Source: Amyloporia xantha | Taxonomy: Eukaryota > Basidiomycota > Agaricomycetes > Polyporales > Adustoporiaceae | Length of the DNA stretch: 64,000 nucleotides | Assembly: GCA_036971615.1 (NCBI GenBank) | Contig: JAYKKR010000009.1 | Location: 124,001 to 188,000 of the forward strand | Reading direction: 5' to 3' | Shown here: in pieces, positions 20,249 to 30,810 of the stretch | Layout: each line of letters begins with the position of its first letter | Position numbering within the stretch: position 1 is the first letter of the stretch | Made by a program: the position numbers and the translations under genes | The notes under the pieces: generated by a model | Database searches by the model: none | Seen by the model: the letters and a program-made list of their open reading frames with translations, nothing else | Told to the model about the DNA's origin: nothing

Positions 20249-22194
20249 ATGACTGCCACACGTCGATCCTCTCGTAAAACGGTACACAGGATAAGGATCC
20301 TCCCTCTACTCCTAGTCCCAATCCTTCTGCTTCTGCTTCTTCTAAATCACGAGCTTCTCAGAGTCAAAGCAGCAGCCGCAGTAGCAAAACTGTCCAAGAA
20401 GCGACAGCTTCAGAAGTAACTTCAGATCTGACAGCCAACTTTACGGCAAAGGAGAAGGCCCTCTTGAAGAAGCTTCAAGCCAAAAGCAACGGAGCAGCTG
20501 CTGCGTTGTTGAAGGCGCAAGATGAAGGTATGTCGGTGTTGTTGCCATGGGAGAATCATTGGCTGACGTCCTCATAGACATCCGCAAGCGCAATGCTGCA
20601 CTTCTAGAAGAGGAAGATACTGACAATGACAATGAAAACGGTTCACAGGCCAAGAAGAAGCAGAAGACGCAAGTCTCAGCAAGGTTGGACGATGAAGAAC
20701 GTCAGCTCGCTGCTAGTCTGGGTAATCAAGACATCTCCGACAAAGGTGATGTATCCTGTCATTCATATATCATTGCGAATGAAGCTTCAACTATACACAG
20801 AGGGCTCAGATGCCGATCATGCGAGACAGAGCAGTGAGGAGAAGGAGAAAGATGAGATAGAAATAGAGCCTTACGGGGAAGACGATCCTGACCACCCGAA
20901 CAACTTAGCCTTTGATGAGGACAATGGGGTATGTACTCACTCTTTTGCACTTACAACATTATCAACACCTGTCAATAGGTTCAAGTTCGAGATCCCAAAC
21001 AAGACAAGTCTAGAGGTGGAAGGCGTTCTCATTCTGTCACATCTCGTGCTTCCTCTATGGCATCTTCTAGGGCCTCCTCTCCTACTGCCACGCCCCGTGG
21101 TAGCAGTAAAGTGGTATTGACGGACTTTCCTTCTGACATACGTAGCCTGGCCAATTTGGCCAAGGCTTGTACGCGTGAGGCCATCGCTATTCAGAATGGC
21201 TTTCCAGGAGATATCGACACATTCTGCTGGGAGTCTATTCAGGTCGCAGGAAGAAGTATGGCCAATATGGAGGATGCGGTAGAGGCTGCCAATGTCGATG
21301 TGGATCTCCGTGAGCTCCTCATCACCTATGTTGAGTCAAGTTATCGTCTCTTTGGCCAGCTATACTAATGACTATTCAAAGGCAAGCTATGCCATCACTG
21401 GCTTACGTGGCGAACTCAAGAGCAAGTCCAAGTTGAAGATAGCTGGCCACTATGGGATTTCCACCAACACGTCTGCCATAGAGGTTCAGAAGCTGGTGCG
21501 CTGGCTGAGAGAGCGCTCTAACTTCATGTTTGGAGGCATGGATCTCAAGGTATGTCTGCCTACTTCAATTGAGCAGTCGTCTAAGTTTCATCTACAGAAT
21601 CAGAAGGTCGATCGTCAGCAGCCCTTTTGCCATCCCATAATCACAGACATGATTAGTCAACAGTGGTTTGGCAAGGGCAAGGCTGACGCTCAAGCGTATA
21701 AGAAGATGGTTGCACAAAAGAAGATCTTTGGCCGTATCATTGTTCTTACAGTCACTGCTGTACGTTTCCTGTGCCATCTGATCAGATAAGTTTACTGATA
21801 TGTATATTCCAGGTTGAATGCGCCATCATGGAGTTTGAGACAGGCGTACATCATAAAGTCGCATTCAGTGAAGAAACAATGACTGCAAGGTGACCTTTTA
21901 GCTATGCAACGATGATAGAAATCTTTACTCACTGATAGCTTAGATACAGCTTTCACTGGCAGTCGTGGTCTAAACTGGAGAGAGACTCTCCCAAATGGGC
22001 TCTCATGTTGGAAAAGAAGATGTTTATGGAGATTGTGTACGTGCGGATTGTTCATTTTATATTTGGCTAATTATATGATCAGAAACTCTTTGAACAAGTC
22101 CCACCTACATGTGGATGCCGACAATGGGGACCTTGATGATTTGGACTTTGCTCAGCTTGAAGCGTCTGCTGAGGCTTCTGTCGCTGACAGCTAG
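20249..22194 (+). CDS. DUF6532-domain protein, one probable 1-nt frame break
   Basis: Nine exons (20249-20527, 20578-20745, 20801-20928, 20979-21329, 21382-21549, 21599-21759, 21813-21889, 21944-22036, 22083-22194). The N-terminal half is Ser/Lys/Glu-rich with low complexity. The C-terminal 250 residues carry the DUF6532 look: helical start (DIRSLANLAKACTREAI), PFCHPIITDMISQQWF, the ITVLTVTAVECA-type hydrophobic helix and an FSEETM...HWQSW end. DUF6532 is an agaricomycete domain of unknown function. The opening ATG frame (MTATRRSSRK) meets the rest only if one A is added to the A4 run at 20276-20279, so a lesion or base-calling error is likely. It lies 73 bp after the dioxygenase gene on the same strand, so co-mobilisation or shared regulation is plausible. 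Confidence 0.78.
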
Positions 22195-22279
22195 ATTTGC
22201 TGGCATAGATTTCAGTCTCTTTCGTATTAATTGCTTGTCGCACCATTATCAATATATTGCAGTTTCTATCCTATAATTC

Positions 22280-22671
22280 ATATCACTCTAAGAACACTCT
22301 AAATGCTCGCTCTAAATGCTCGGAGAGCAAAAGTTGAATACACTGAGCCAACTTTAAGGCGACTCTGAAAGCCTCTGCTAGCAGATCTATGATGGCTTTG
22401 AGAGTGTATCATATTACCCTTGAAGTGATTGTAGACTGCTTGGAGAGCGTATCATATCAGCCTTGAAGTGATTGGAGACTACTTTTAGGCCCTTCCGAAA
22501 GGGCTCTGAGATTGCTCTGAGTCTGCTCTGGAGTGACCTGAGAAAATATTCTCATGTCAACTAAGTTTAAGAGCACTCTGGCTACTCTGAGTTCTCTAAA
22601 ATCTTTCAAATCTCTAGGATGCTCTAGGATAGTCTCAGAGCAGCCTGGGACCAATATGGTTTTTCCTGATG
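22280..22671 (+). mobile_element. Right terminal region of the dioxygenase/DUF6532 unit
   Basis: Rich in GCTCTGAG/CTCTAAATGCTCG words. A tandem repeat of about 50 bp (22393-22436 and 22442-22485, each with GTATCATAT and CTTGAAGTGATTG) precedes the end. The final 120 bp match 14981-15102, and the last 13 bp GTTTTTCCTGATG complement the left end seen at 12335. This marks the border of a transposon-like unit; the matching left border of this copy is not visible next to the genes. Confidence 0.6.
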
Positions 22672-24291
22672 TGGTGGGATCCATTCCCGGTTCTGCATGT
22701 ACCAGGCGAACCAGTCGTCAACCAATGAGTCGCGCCTTGGTTGTGTCAGGTGAGGAGTGGCCTTCGGCTTCTTCGAGGGCCCCTGCGTCGTCTGCGAATG
22801 AGTCGACCCCTCAACGGAGTCGGCCTTTCGTTTCGACCGTCCAACCTCAGTCGACCCTTGCGGGTTGGCTGGGGTGGGAGCGGCCGGTCCCGCAACCGGT
22901 GGAGGGTTGCGAGTCGGGTCACGCCATCCGGTGAGGAGGGCGTGCATCCCTTCAACTGCGCCAAGGCGGGGATCCTCGTTCATTTGCAGAATGAGGTCCC
23001 GAATCCTGGCGCGCGCTCCGCCATTCATGACGGATGCTTCCCTCATCAGGTGTGACGCGTCCTGGCGAGAACACGGCACAAATCCTGACCAGGGCCCCAC
23101 TAGGAACGGATTCGTGTTCCTAGGGAGCGGGAACCCCGCCGGCCACCCTGTGGGCGCCGGGGACTCCCCGTGCATCGTGTCGGATGCTCGCGGCATGCGA
23201 CGAGCACCCGACGCTGCCGACGTCCCCGCTTGGGAGGCGTTGGGCAGCCCACGGGTCGAGACACGGTGCCGCGCTCTGTCGAGGCGGCGGCGTTCCTCGC
23301 CGTGGTTCACCTTGGACGACTCCTCCTCCCAGTCGTCAAGGTCGTCCTCATCGTAGATGTCGGTCGGCCGACTTTGCGTCGAACGACCTGCCTGAGCTGC
23401 CCCATGCGCGAGCAGCTCAGTGTTCTGAGGTTGGGGCTGCGTCCTGGGCGCAGCCTTCGCCTTACTGGCGGGTCGCGCTCCCGTTGGGGGCGGCGATCCT
23501 CTCGGTACTTCAGGAGCAACCTCGGCGACTGCTGTCGCCACATTGCGTTGCTCCTGGGTCAAGCGGTCCAACTGCTCGCGAGCTTCCTCTCGCTTGCGGC
23601 GGTACCGCTTGGCAAGAGCCTCGGAGGCCTTCAGCTCGCTCTCCATTCGCAAGCCGAAGTCCCGAGCGTCGTCTCGCTCCTCTAGGATGCGCTCTCGCTG
23701 ATGGCGCAATGCGTTTGCATCGTTAAATGCATCACGCCGTTGGTCCGACAGCGATTGCACCTGCAGCCTCAGGTCCGCTATGACCTGGGCCAGGTCCCCA
23801 CCCCCTCCTGCATTTGGCAGGCCCAGGTGCGCTCGGAGTAGGCTGCACAAGCCCTCCAAGGTCGCACCATGGGTGTGCGCAAATAGCGGCTCCTGGGCGC
23901 GTCCCTGCTCATAATGGGCGAGGAAGTGCGCGCAGATGTCGCAACCGTGGTTGTGGACGAGCAAAAGCCTGTCCACACCCGGGGAGATCCACTGCTGGGA
24001 AGGCAGTGAGAATAAACCCAGGCCAGTTAACGAGGTTAACTGGGCCGGGGCGGACAGTGCGTGAGAGGCACTGTCCATGTTGGACGGCGACGCGTTGTCC
24101 ACACCCTGAAGGCGTGTGGACAGCGCGTTGCGCCGTAAGTCTTCTTCGGTGAGCTGCGTCGAGGACGCGCTCACCTGGGCGGTCGGTGGCGGGGCGGAAT
24201 ATGGCGGCGGCGGTGGCGGCGTTGGATGCGGCGACGGAGGCGGGGATCCACCCAGTGAGGGTGGGTCCTCGACCATCCTTTCTTGCGGCAT
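22672..24291 (-). CDS. Gypsy-2 downstream frame, coiled-coil protein, 3' end replaced
   Basis: About 540-residue frame in the env position, 277 bp after integrase. The N-terminus is Pro-rich (PPPSPHPTPPPPPPYS). A CDICAHF...H segment may bind a metal. A long charged helix (RRDAFNDANALRHQRERILEER) predicts a coiled coil, and the C-terminus is basic and Ser/Pro-rich. The last codons run into the CATCAGG terminus (the open frame formally ends at 22624), so the natural C-terminus is lost or the border cuts it. I recognise no characterised family; similar coiled-coil frames accompany some basidiomycete Gypsy elements (recollection, unverified). Confidence 0.6.
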
Positions 24292-24339
24292 GGTGTAGTG
24301 AGAGAGGCGGTAGGAGGTACCGACAGCTCATTACAAGTG

Positions 24340-24610
24340 TTTCAATCGCCGCTTCGGAATCCGCCGGCGTCGATCCGCGCGCGCGGGATCTACCAGTTAT
24401 GGTGATCCAGCGCTTGCGTCTTCAGGTATTTCGACCAAGTCGAAATACCTGCTCCCAAGTACTGTCCGTCGCTCGGCGGCGGGCAGTACTTATTTCGTCT
24501 GTGTCCTTACACAGGCGAAATATCCCATTACCCTACGTCAACTTAATTGTTGGCGTAGGTATTCATAGTTACTTTCCTTTCGCATTCTTGCGGGAAAGTG
24601 ACTTCCAGTG
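24340..24610. repeat. Row of consecutive hairpins between Gypsy-2 integrase and downstream frame
   Basis: Five stem-loops follow one another. They are AGGTATTTCGAC/GTCGAAATACCT, AAGTACTGTCC with GGCAGTACTT, ATTTCG...CGAAAT around TGTGTCCTTACACA, CCTACGTCAA/TTGGCGTAGG, and AGTTACTTTCC/GGGAAAGTGACTT. They fill an untranslated gap of about 280 bp on the minus-strand RNA. Confidence 0.8.
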
Positions 24611-26183
24611 CTTTACTCCATGCAGGGTAAAGTACTCGTCGAGCGCTGCCAACTCCTTGCAGTTGGCATACGGCTCCCAAGTGTGGTCACCGAGCGTCCA
24701 CCGGACATGGAACTCGATGCGGTTCCCGTCCCAACGGTGGCCTACGATCTCGTCGACGAGCCATTCTTGGTTCTCGTCGGCGCCGAAATCGTAGAACGAT
24801 TGCGCCTCCCGGTTAGGGAAGACGACATCGTCGTTCGGTTCATGGCGGCGGAGTAATGAGACATGGAACGTTGGATGGATCCTTCGTTCCTTGAGCTCAG
24901 TTGGGAGCTCTAACGTATAGTTAGAGCTCTCAGGATGACTCGCCGTCACTTTGTACGGTCCTATGAACTTCGGCATCAGCTTCCTGGCTCGTCCCTTAGA
25001 GGGCCAGGTTCTGTGTCGATAAGTACACGGACGATCCGACTTGTATGTCTGGATCGTCCTGCCTGTTTCGATTGGCCTGGTATGCTTGAAGTACTCGGCT
25101 TTCGATAATGGCATCGTGGGCCATCTCTAGGTAGCTTCGTGCACGCTGCGCGAACTCCTTGACACCCACAAATGTACTTTCGGTACCTACTCCGCTGATC
25201 GTGCGGGGTAGGTATCCGTAGTTCAGTTCAAACGGAGCGAACCCTGTAGTTCCACTCACGGCCGAGTTCAATGCGAACTCGACCATGGGGATCTTCTCAA
25301 CCCAGTTGAGTTGATCCGGGTCCACCACTGATCGTAGGACCTGGGATACCGAACGTATAGTACGTTCAGACAGCCCATCTGTCTGCGGGTGGAACGCCGT
25401 AGACATGAGGAGCTTTGCTCCTAGTAGTCGATGTAGTTCACGCCAAAATTTTGACGTGAACTTAGTATTGCGATCCGATACTATCGACTCTGGTAGTCCG
25501 TGTAGCCGGACTATCTCTCGAAGATACAGCATCGCTAAGTCTGATGCTGTAGTCGTCGTGTTCACTGGTATTAAGTGAACCATTGAAGTCAACCGGCATA
25601 TGACTACCCATAAGTAGTCATATCCGCCAGACTGTGGGAATGGTCCTACAAAGTCCATAGCTATTGAATTCCACGGAAACCGTGGGATTGGTAGTGTATG
25701 GAGTAGGCCAGTCTTTAGGTGGTTCCTGGGCTTGGACGTTTGGCAAGTTCCGCAGGTCACGCAGAACTTTTCAATGTCCTTGCCTATCCTCGGCCACCAG
25801 AACCAACGTCGAATGTATTCAGACGTTTTCTGTGGCCCGAAGTGCCCTATCGCCGTGTGACAGTGGTCTATTACGACCTCTGTCAACATTCGACGCCGTA
25901 GTGGCACTCGAGGTATGCAAAGAACTTCCGCTCCTTGGCGGTTCTTTGTATACAGTAACCCGTCCTTCATTGTGTAGACGGGAAACTGTGCCGGCGCACT
26001 AAGGATCTTAGTATAGACTAGGTCCTTAGCATATCCGGACTTCACCGCCTGCATGAAGTCGACCTCTCTTTCGAGATGCTTCATGGCAGGTGGTCCATTC
26101 ATAAGAGCGTCGCTGATGGTGGGCCCTTCGTCTCCATCATCGGCCGCTCCTGGTCGAGCTTCAGGTGGCGTTGCAGCAGCCAT
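24569..26183 (-). pseudogene. Gypsy-2 integrase with C-terminal chromodomain, frameshifted
   Basis: Two frames (26183-24996 and 25114-24569) form one integrase. The first has the zinc region (HCHTAIGHF...CVTCGTC), the catalytic core with AMDFVGPF, VSDRN and FHPQTDGLSE, and extends to YLSTQNLAL before a stop. The second continues with KGRARKLMPKFIGPYKV and ends in a chromodomain (EWLVDEIVG...HVRWTLGDHTWEP). One missing base near 25000 explains the split. The upstream join to RNase H near 26170 is also out of frame. The intact protein would insert cDNA into chromatin; this copy probably cannot. Confidence 0.85.
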
Positions 26184-27957
26184 TTCCGCTGCCGGCCTTC
26201 AACTCCAATACCCGGTTCGTTGGTAGATCATCGAACTCGGGGTCAAGACGTACGTCTGCCGAGGCGTAGTCTTGTATTGGCGTGAAGTCGTCTGCGTTGT
26301 CGTTCTCGTAATATCGAGAAAGGCAATCCGCGACCTTGTTCGACGTTCCTTCCACATACGTTATTTCGTACTGGAATCGGGACATGTACTCAAACCACCG
26401 AATCTGTCGATTCGATGGGTTGGCAATGCCCTCGAAGAACGTGAGGGCTTTATGATCCGTAATAATATGGATCTTTCGCCCTAGAAGCTTGTCTTCCCAT
26501 TTGAGGAGAGCTTCTAAGATCCCCAGTGCCTCGTGCTCATAGGTCATATAAGCACGCTGCGCGCTGGAGAACTTCTTGGAGAGGAACCCAGCAGGACGGC
26601 AATTCTGCCACTGCGGTCCTTGTCCATATACTGCGCCCACGCTGTATATCGACGCGTCACTGATAACCCAGATTGGATCTGGATTATTAGGATCGATCGG
26701 TTTAAGGATCGGTGCCTTACATGCCAGTGCCTTGATCGACTCAAAGCACTTGGTATGCAATGGCCGCCATATGAATGGTCGGTCATTGTGCACCATGTCC
26801 GATAACGGTGTGGTGTAGGCGGTGACGTCTGGCATGAAATGTGCCAGATAGTTCACTAGCCTGAGGAAGCGTTGTACCTCCTTATATGACCTTGGGATCC
26901 GCCATTCGCGGATCTGGGCCATTTTGTCTGAATCCGCATGGAGTCCCTGGTCATCTATAAGATGGCCTAGGCAGTCCATTCGCTTCGAGTACAAGTCACA
27001 CTTGGTCTGACTCAGATAAAGCTTCGCTTCGCGGAGCTTTCTGAATACAGTCTTCAAGTGCTGTTCGTGTTCTTCAACCGAGTTGGAGAACACGAAGATG
27101 TCGTCCAAGTAAACGTGGACGAATCTTCCTATACAATCACGAAAGATTGTAGTCATCAGACTCTGGAATGTAGCAGGCGCGTTGCAATCGCCCTGCTGCA
27201 TTACATGACTGACAAAAGTACCATACGGCGTTGAGAACGCCGTCTTCCAGATGTCCTCCGTAGCAATTCGTATTTGCTCGTAGGCATCGGAAAGGTCTAT
27301 CTTCGACCGGTACTTGGCTCGGGCGACGTCCATCCGGATCTGGTCTTGATCCGGAAAGGGCGTAACGTCCTTTACCGTATTGTCGTTGCGCTGGCGTGCG
27401 TCAACAACAGTACGAAGCTTGCCCGACTTCTTTACTATGCAAAGAAGTGGTGCAGCTTGTGGTGCAGCTCGCTGTTCCCACCATCCCGCCGCCGTATACC
27501 ACTCGATCTTCTCGAGCAGTTGCGGCTTCATCGCGTCCGGGCACCTTGGAAGGTGATACCGGTACACTTTATCGTTGTCGATAAGTGGTATGCGATGGTT
27601 CAGCTCCCGTACTGGAGGCAGAACTAGCGGTGGCGTGCACATGATTTCCGCACACTCGATCAACCACTTCTCTCGTAGTTGATCGACGTCGGGTTCAAGT
27701 GTCTGGCGGATCTCCTCTTCGATGAGTTGATCCGCTAGTGCTTTCTCGACGGCTTCATTCATTCCGAATGGGTCTAGTCGTCCATGCAAATCTCTACATG
27801 GTAATGTAGAGGAGTGCAATGTCGGTATCACTCGTTCAGTGATATTCGGCATTGTATTGCTTTTCGTGCGGGGTCGCGTTCGCGGCCTCGTACTTTGGTG
27901 CCGATCTACTCGTTGTGGTGGATCTGGTACATTTTCCACTGTCGAAACAATCCGCAT
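26161..27957 (-). CDS. Gypsy-2 reverse transcriptase and RNase H
   Basis: 598-residue open frame. RT motifs are present: TVVDARQRN, KIDLSDAYEQI, the active site VYLDDIFVF near residue 281, and LGHLIDDQG. RNase H follows with VISDASIYSVGAV, YEHEALGILEAL, ITDHKALTFF and NKVADCLSRY. The catalytic residues look intact. The upstream protease and downstream integrase are in other frames, so the polyprotein is interrupted. Local inverted repeats occur throughout (for example 26896-26914 and 27064-27096) without disturbing the frame. Confidence 0.88.
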   Translation of the reverse strand: MRIVSTVENVPDPPQRVDRHQSTRPRTRPRTKSNTMPNITERVIPTLHSSTLPCRDLHGRLDPFGMNEAVEKALADQLIEEEIRQTLEPDVDQLREKWLIECAEIMCTPPLVLPPVRELNHRIPLIDNDKVYRYHLPRCPDAMKPQLLEKIEWYTAAGWWEQRAAPQAAPLLCIVKKSGKLRTVVDARQRNDNTVKDVTPFPDQDQIRMDVARAKYRSKIDLSDAYEQIRIATEDIWKTAFSTPYGTFVSHVMQQGDCNAPATFQSLMTTIFRDCIGRFVHVYLDDIFVFSNSVEEHEQHLKTVFRKLREAKLYLSQTKCDLYSKRMDCLGHLIDDQGLHADSDKMAQIREWRIPRSYKEVQRFLRLVNYLAHFMPDVTAYTTPLSDMVHNDRPFIWRPLHTKCFESIKALACKAPILKPIDPNNPDPIWVISDASIYSVGAVYGQGPQWQNCRPAGFLSKKFSSAQRAYMTYEHEALGILEALLKWEDKLLGRKIHIITDHKALTFFEGIANPSNRQIRWFEYMSRFQYEITYVEGTSNKVADCLSRYYENDNADDFTPIQDYASADVRLDPEFDDLPTNRVLELKAGSGNGCCNAT

Positions 27958-27983
27958 TTTGCGCCGATCGTTCCCCTCCCCTC

Positions 27984-30680
27984 CTAGAACCGTAGTACCC
28001 TCTTTCGCAAAGCGAGACAGGGGAGGCTCCGCAGCTGTGGATCTCGCTGCGGGGCCCTACTGTCGTCTAGTGGAGGTAACCGCGGCGGCACCAATGTGCG
28101 CCGTGATTCTATGGTGTTGAGTGTCCCGGCGTGACGCCAAGACCTCGGCCTCTTCCTCAGGCTTAAACGCCGGGACCAACACACCACCGATTGAGATGGT
28201 GTGTCGGGCGAAGTCGAGTACAACACCATAGGTGTTGCAAAATACGGTACCCAAGATGTTAGAGTAGACGCTCGCGCGCTAAGCGCCGTAGTACAAACAT
28301 GTACATACACGGCCAGCGCAATCTGCGACGGCCTCCTTCGTATACATCGCTTGCTTCCGCGACTTCTTGTGAGCCTTAGGTGTCGGTGTCGGTGTCTGCG
28401 TCCTCTCGTGATCTCTCGCTTCTCATCTCTGGGCTCTCTCAGATCATATCTTCCATTCATTCTGCTGACACAAGATCGCATCATAGCGATCTATATCAAC
28501 AACGTCCATATAATGGATGTTGTTGACGGGACCAATTTGTATCTTGGGGCGCGCACCGTAGTTGATACGGGTGCGACTACCCTTGGTACCTAGTTGCAGG
28601 CCGATCTGTTCCTGCAGATCGACTCTGTCGGCCATACTCAGATATGCCATTTCAGGCGATATCGAGTCGGTCGTACACCCTGTGTCAAACAAGGTGTACG
28701 CTCGAATGTCGTTGATCATTACTTCCGCGCATAACGTGCGTTGAGATCGGGGCGACCGTTTAGGTTGCCCCGATGGCTCCGTTACTCGTCGTACGCGAGG
28801 ATTGTATAACCATGCCGCCTTCATTGCTCGTGATGGCGGTATGGCGTCCATTGCATGGCAGTGGACGATTTCCTCTACCGCATCATCATATGATTGCTGC
28901 GGCAGAGGGTCTGGCTGCTCATGTGGCGTGCGTTCTACTGTACGCATCGCCCCAAATCGCATATATCCCATGCGCACTCCGTCGTCACTTTCCTCGTGAT
29001 CGGCGGGCGCGAATGAGACATGAGCGTCAGCTTCTTCCCCGGAGTCGTATTGAGACCCCTCAAATCCGTAATCGGATTGGGGGTACTCCAACACTTCGCC
29101 CCCGCCACCGTCTTCCAGTGACGGGTCGTCGGCAGCCTGGTCATCATTGCCAGGTTGCTCAGTCGGCGATACTTCATTATCCGAGGTATCGTCAATTACC
29201 TGCTGTGCGAACATACGCGGAGTGCTCTTTCCCTTGTTTTGGGGGCATTCCGCGTCATTCGCATAGTGAGGTCCTCCACATCGGAAGCAAGAGATTGTTC
29301 CTCGCTTCTGATTGGATCCTCCTTTGTGGGCTACTCCTTGATTAGGAGTAGTCGACGATTGTCCTGGAGGCTTTGTCGAATGTTGTTGATTTGACGAACG
29401 TCCCGTGGACGGACGCTTCTGCGGCCTATCTCGAAACGTAGTAGTTCGAGGTTGGCTCGGGCGGGAGGTCGACAACTTAGCGTTGTCGGCCTTCGCCACT
29501 GAGCTGGGGTAGGTTCTGGATTCGTGATTACGGATCCATTCCTGTCCAGTCTCATATGCAATGGCTGCCGCTTCGAGTTCCTCGAGTGAGGAAGTCTCGG
29601 CGTCAGCCGATGCTGCATGGTCAGGCTTTCGACCATACTCTTGGGCAAAGCCTCCATGAACCTTGTTCGCAGATGGTACGCCGTAGGCTCCTCAGCCATA
29701 CGCTTGCCATACTGTAACAAGCGTGTAGTTACGTCTGCCGCACCTCCAGTGGACAGATCGTACTTCACACTGTTGAACTTCCGAGCAGCGAGCTGCTCGG
29801 GATTCTTCAGTAGGAATCGTCGATGCATCTGCACGACGATGTTCTCGAACGTCCAGTCCCTCACCGTTCAAGATGGGGACTGCACGGTTGTGTAAAACCA
29901 CTGCGAGGCACTATCTTTGAGTGTCTCGCCGAGGATACGGACTCGATCTTCATCAAGATCGGGTCCTGTGATCCGGAGGATGTGGAAGTAGTCGAGTATC
30001 TTCTGCAACCACACCTCAAAGACATCGACGTCGTCCTCCCCACTATATGCTGGTGGGAAGCGCGGCTTCGCAATCTTCAAATATGCTGGGGCTTCGCTCC
30101 TAGGGGGCGAGCCCACTCTCGCTCGAATCATTTCCCTGATTCGAGTGAAGGTGGCCACCGATCCCGCAGTGTCTGCAGTAGCAGCACTGTGTGATTCGGA
30201 CGGCGCGTGTGTACCTCGACGAGTGTACACCGCTTGTGGCACCGCTCCATAGTGGCGACCATAATTGGTCGCCCCCATGTATGATGCCGTCGGCCCAGGT
30301 CCTTGTCCGGAGCCTGGTGCCGGCGCGGGTGCTGGCCGAGGTGGAGGGCGAGGTGGAGGGCGAGGGGGTATTGCAGTGCTGCCTATCGGCGGCACTGCTG
30401 CTGGGGGAATCCTCACTCCTGGCATGTTCACCGGGGGTGAAGGGTTCGCCCTAGTTCCACTATGTCCCATAGTGGGACGCGGTGGTCCGGGTGCGGTCGC
30501 ACTACGCGATCGCTCCGAGAATACTTCCTCTATCCTCACGCCCCTTCCTGCATTGGGGCGCTGTGGAGGAGGCCCGTCAATTGGAATTGACGGGTCTCTC
30601 AATCCCAACCGTTCCCAGGTGGTTTCCGACAATCCCTTCAGTCGCGATCGCGCACTGAGCCGCCTGGGGTAGTGGGATCC
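27984..30680 (-). pseudogene. Gypsy-2 gag and protease region, multiply frameshifted
   Basis: Frames 30680-29868, 29864-29331, 29499-28444 and 28484-27984 together spell Gag and protease. Gag starts Pro-rich, then has a capsid-like part (AKPRFPPAYSGEDDVDVF...) continuing in another frame (WTFENIVVQMHRRFLL). A zinc knuckle CFRCGGPHYANDAEC follows, an acidic linker, then the aspartic protease with LFDTGCTTDSIS. The protease tail (TVFCNTYGVVLDF) is again in another frame. At least three single-base shifts (near 29866, 29600 and 28480) make this copy non-functional unless they are base-calling errors. Confidence 0.8.
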
Positions 30681-30810
30681 ATTTGTACCTAGACGCTCTA
30701 CTCGGTCAACCGCTGGTAGACCTCCACCACGGCCTGACAATGCATATGGTGATCGCCACCCTGCAGCCATACAGCGTGACATTGATCAAGGAGGTGGTTT
30801 ACCTGACGTC

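Larger units (their letters stand above)
22672..30680 (-). mobile_element. Gypsy-2: degenerate LTR-less Ty3/Gypsy chromovirus
   Basis: Minus-strand gag, protease, RT-RNase H, integrase-chromodomain and a downstream extra frame, with at least five frame breaks and no LTR at either end. The left end abuts the CATCAGG terminus at 22671. The right end fuses to Copia-1 at 30679 through the shared bases CCATT. An 11-bp direct repeat TGGGATCCATT sits at both ends (22675-22685 and 30673-30683). The whole segment is filled with short inverted repeats. Confidence 0.85.
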
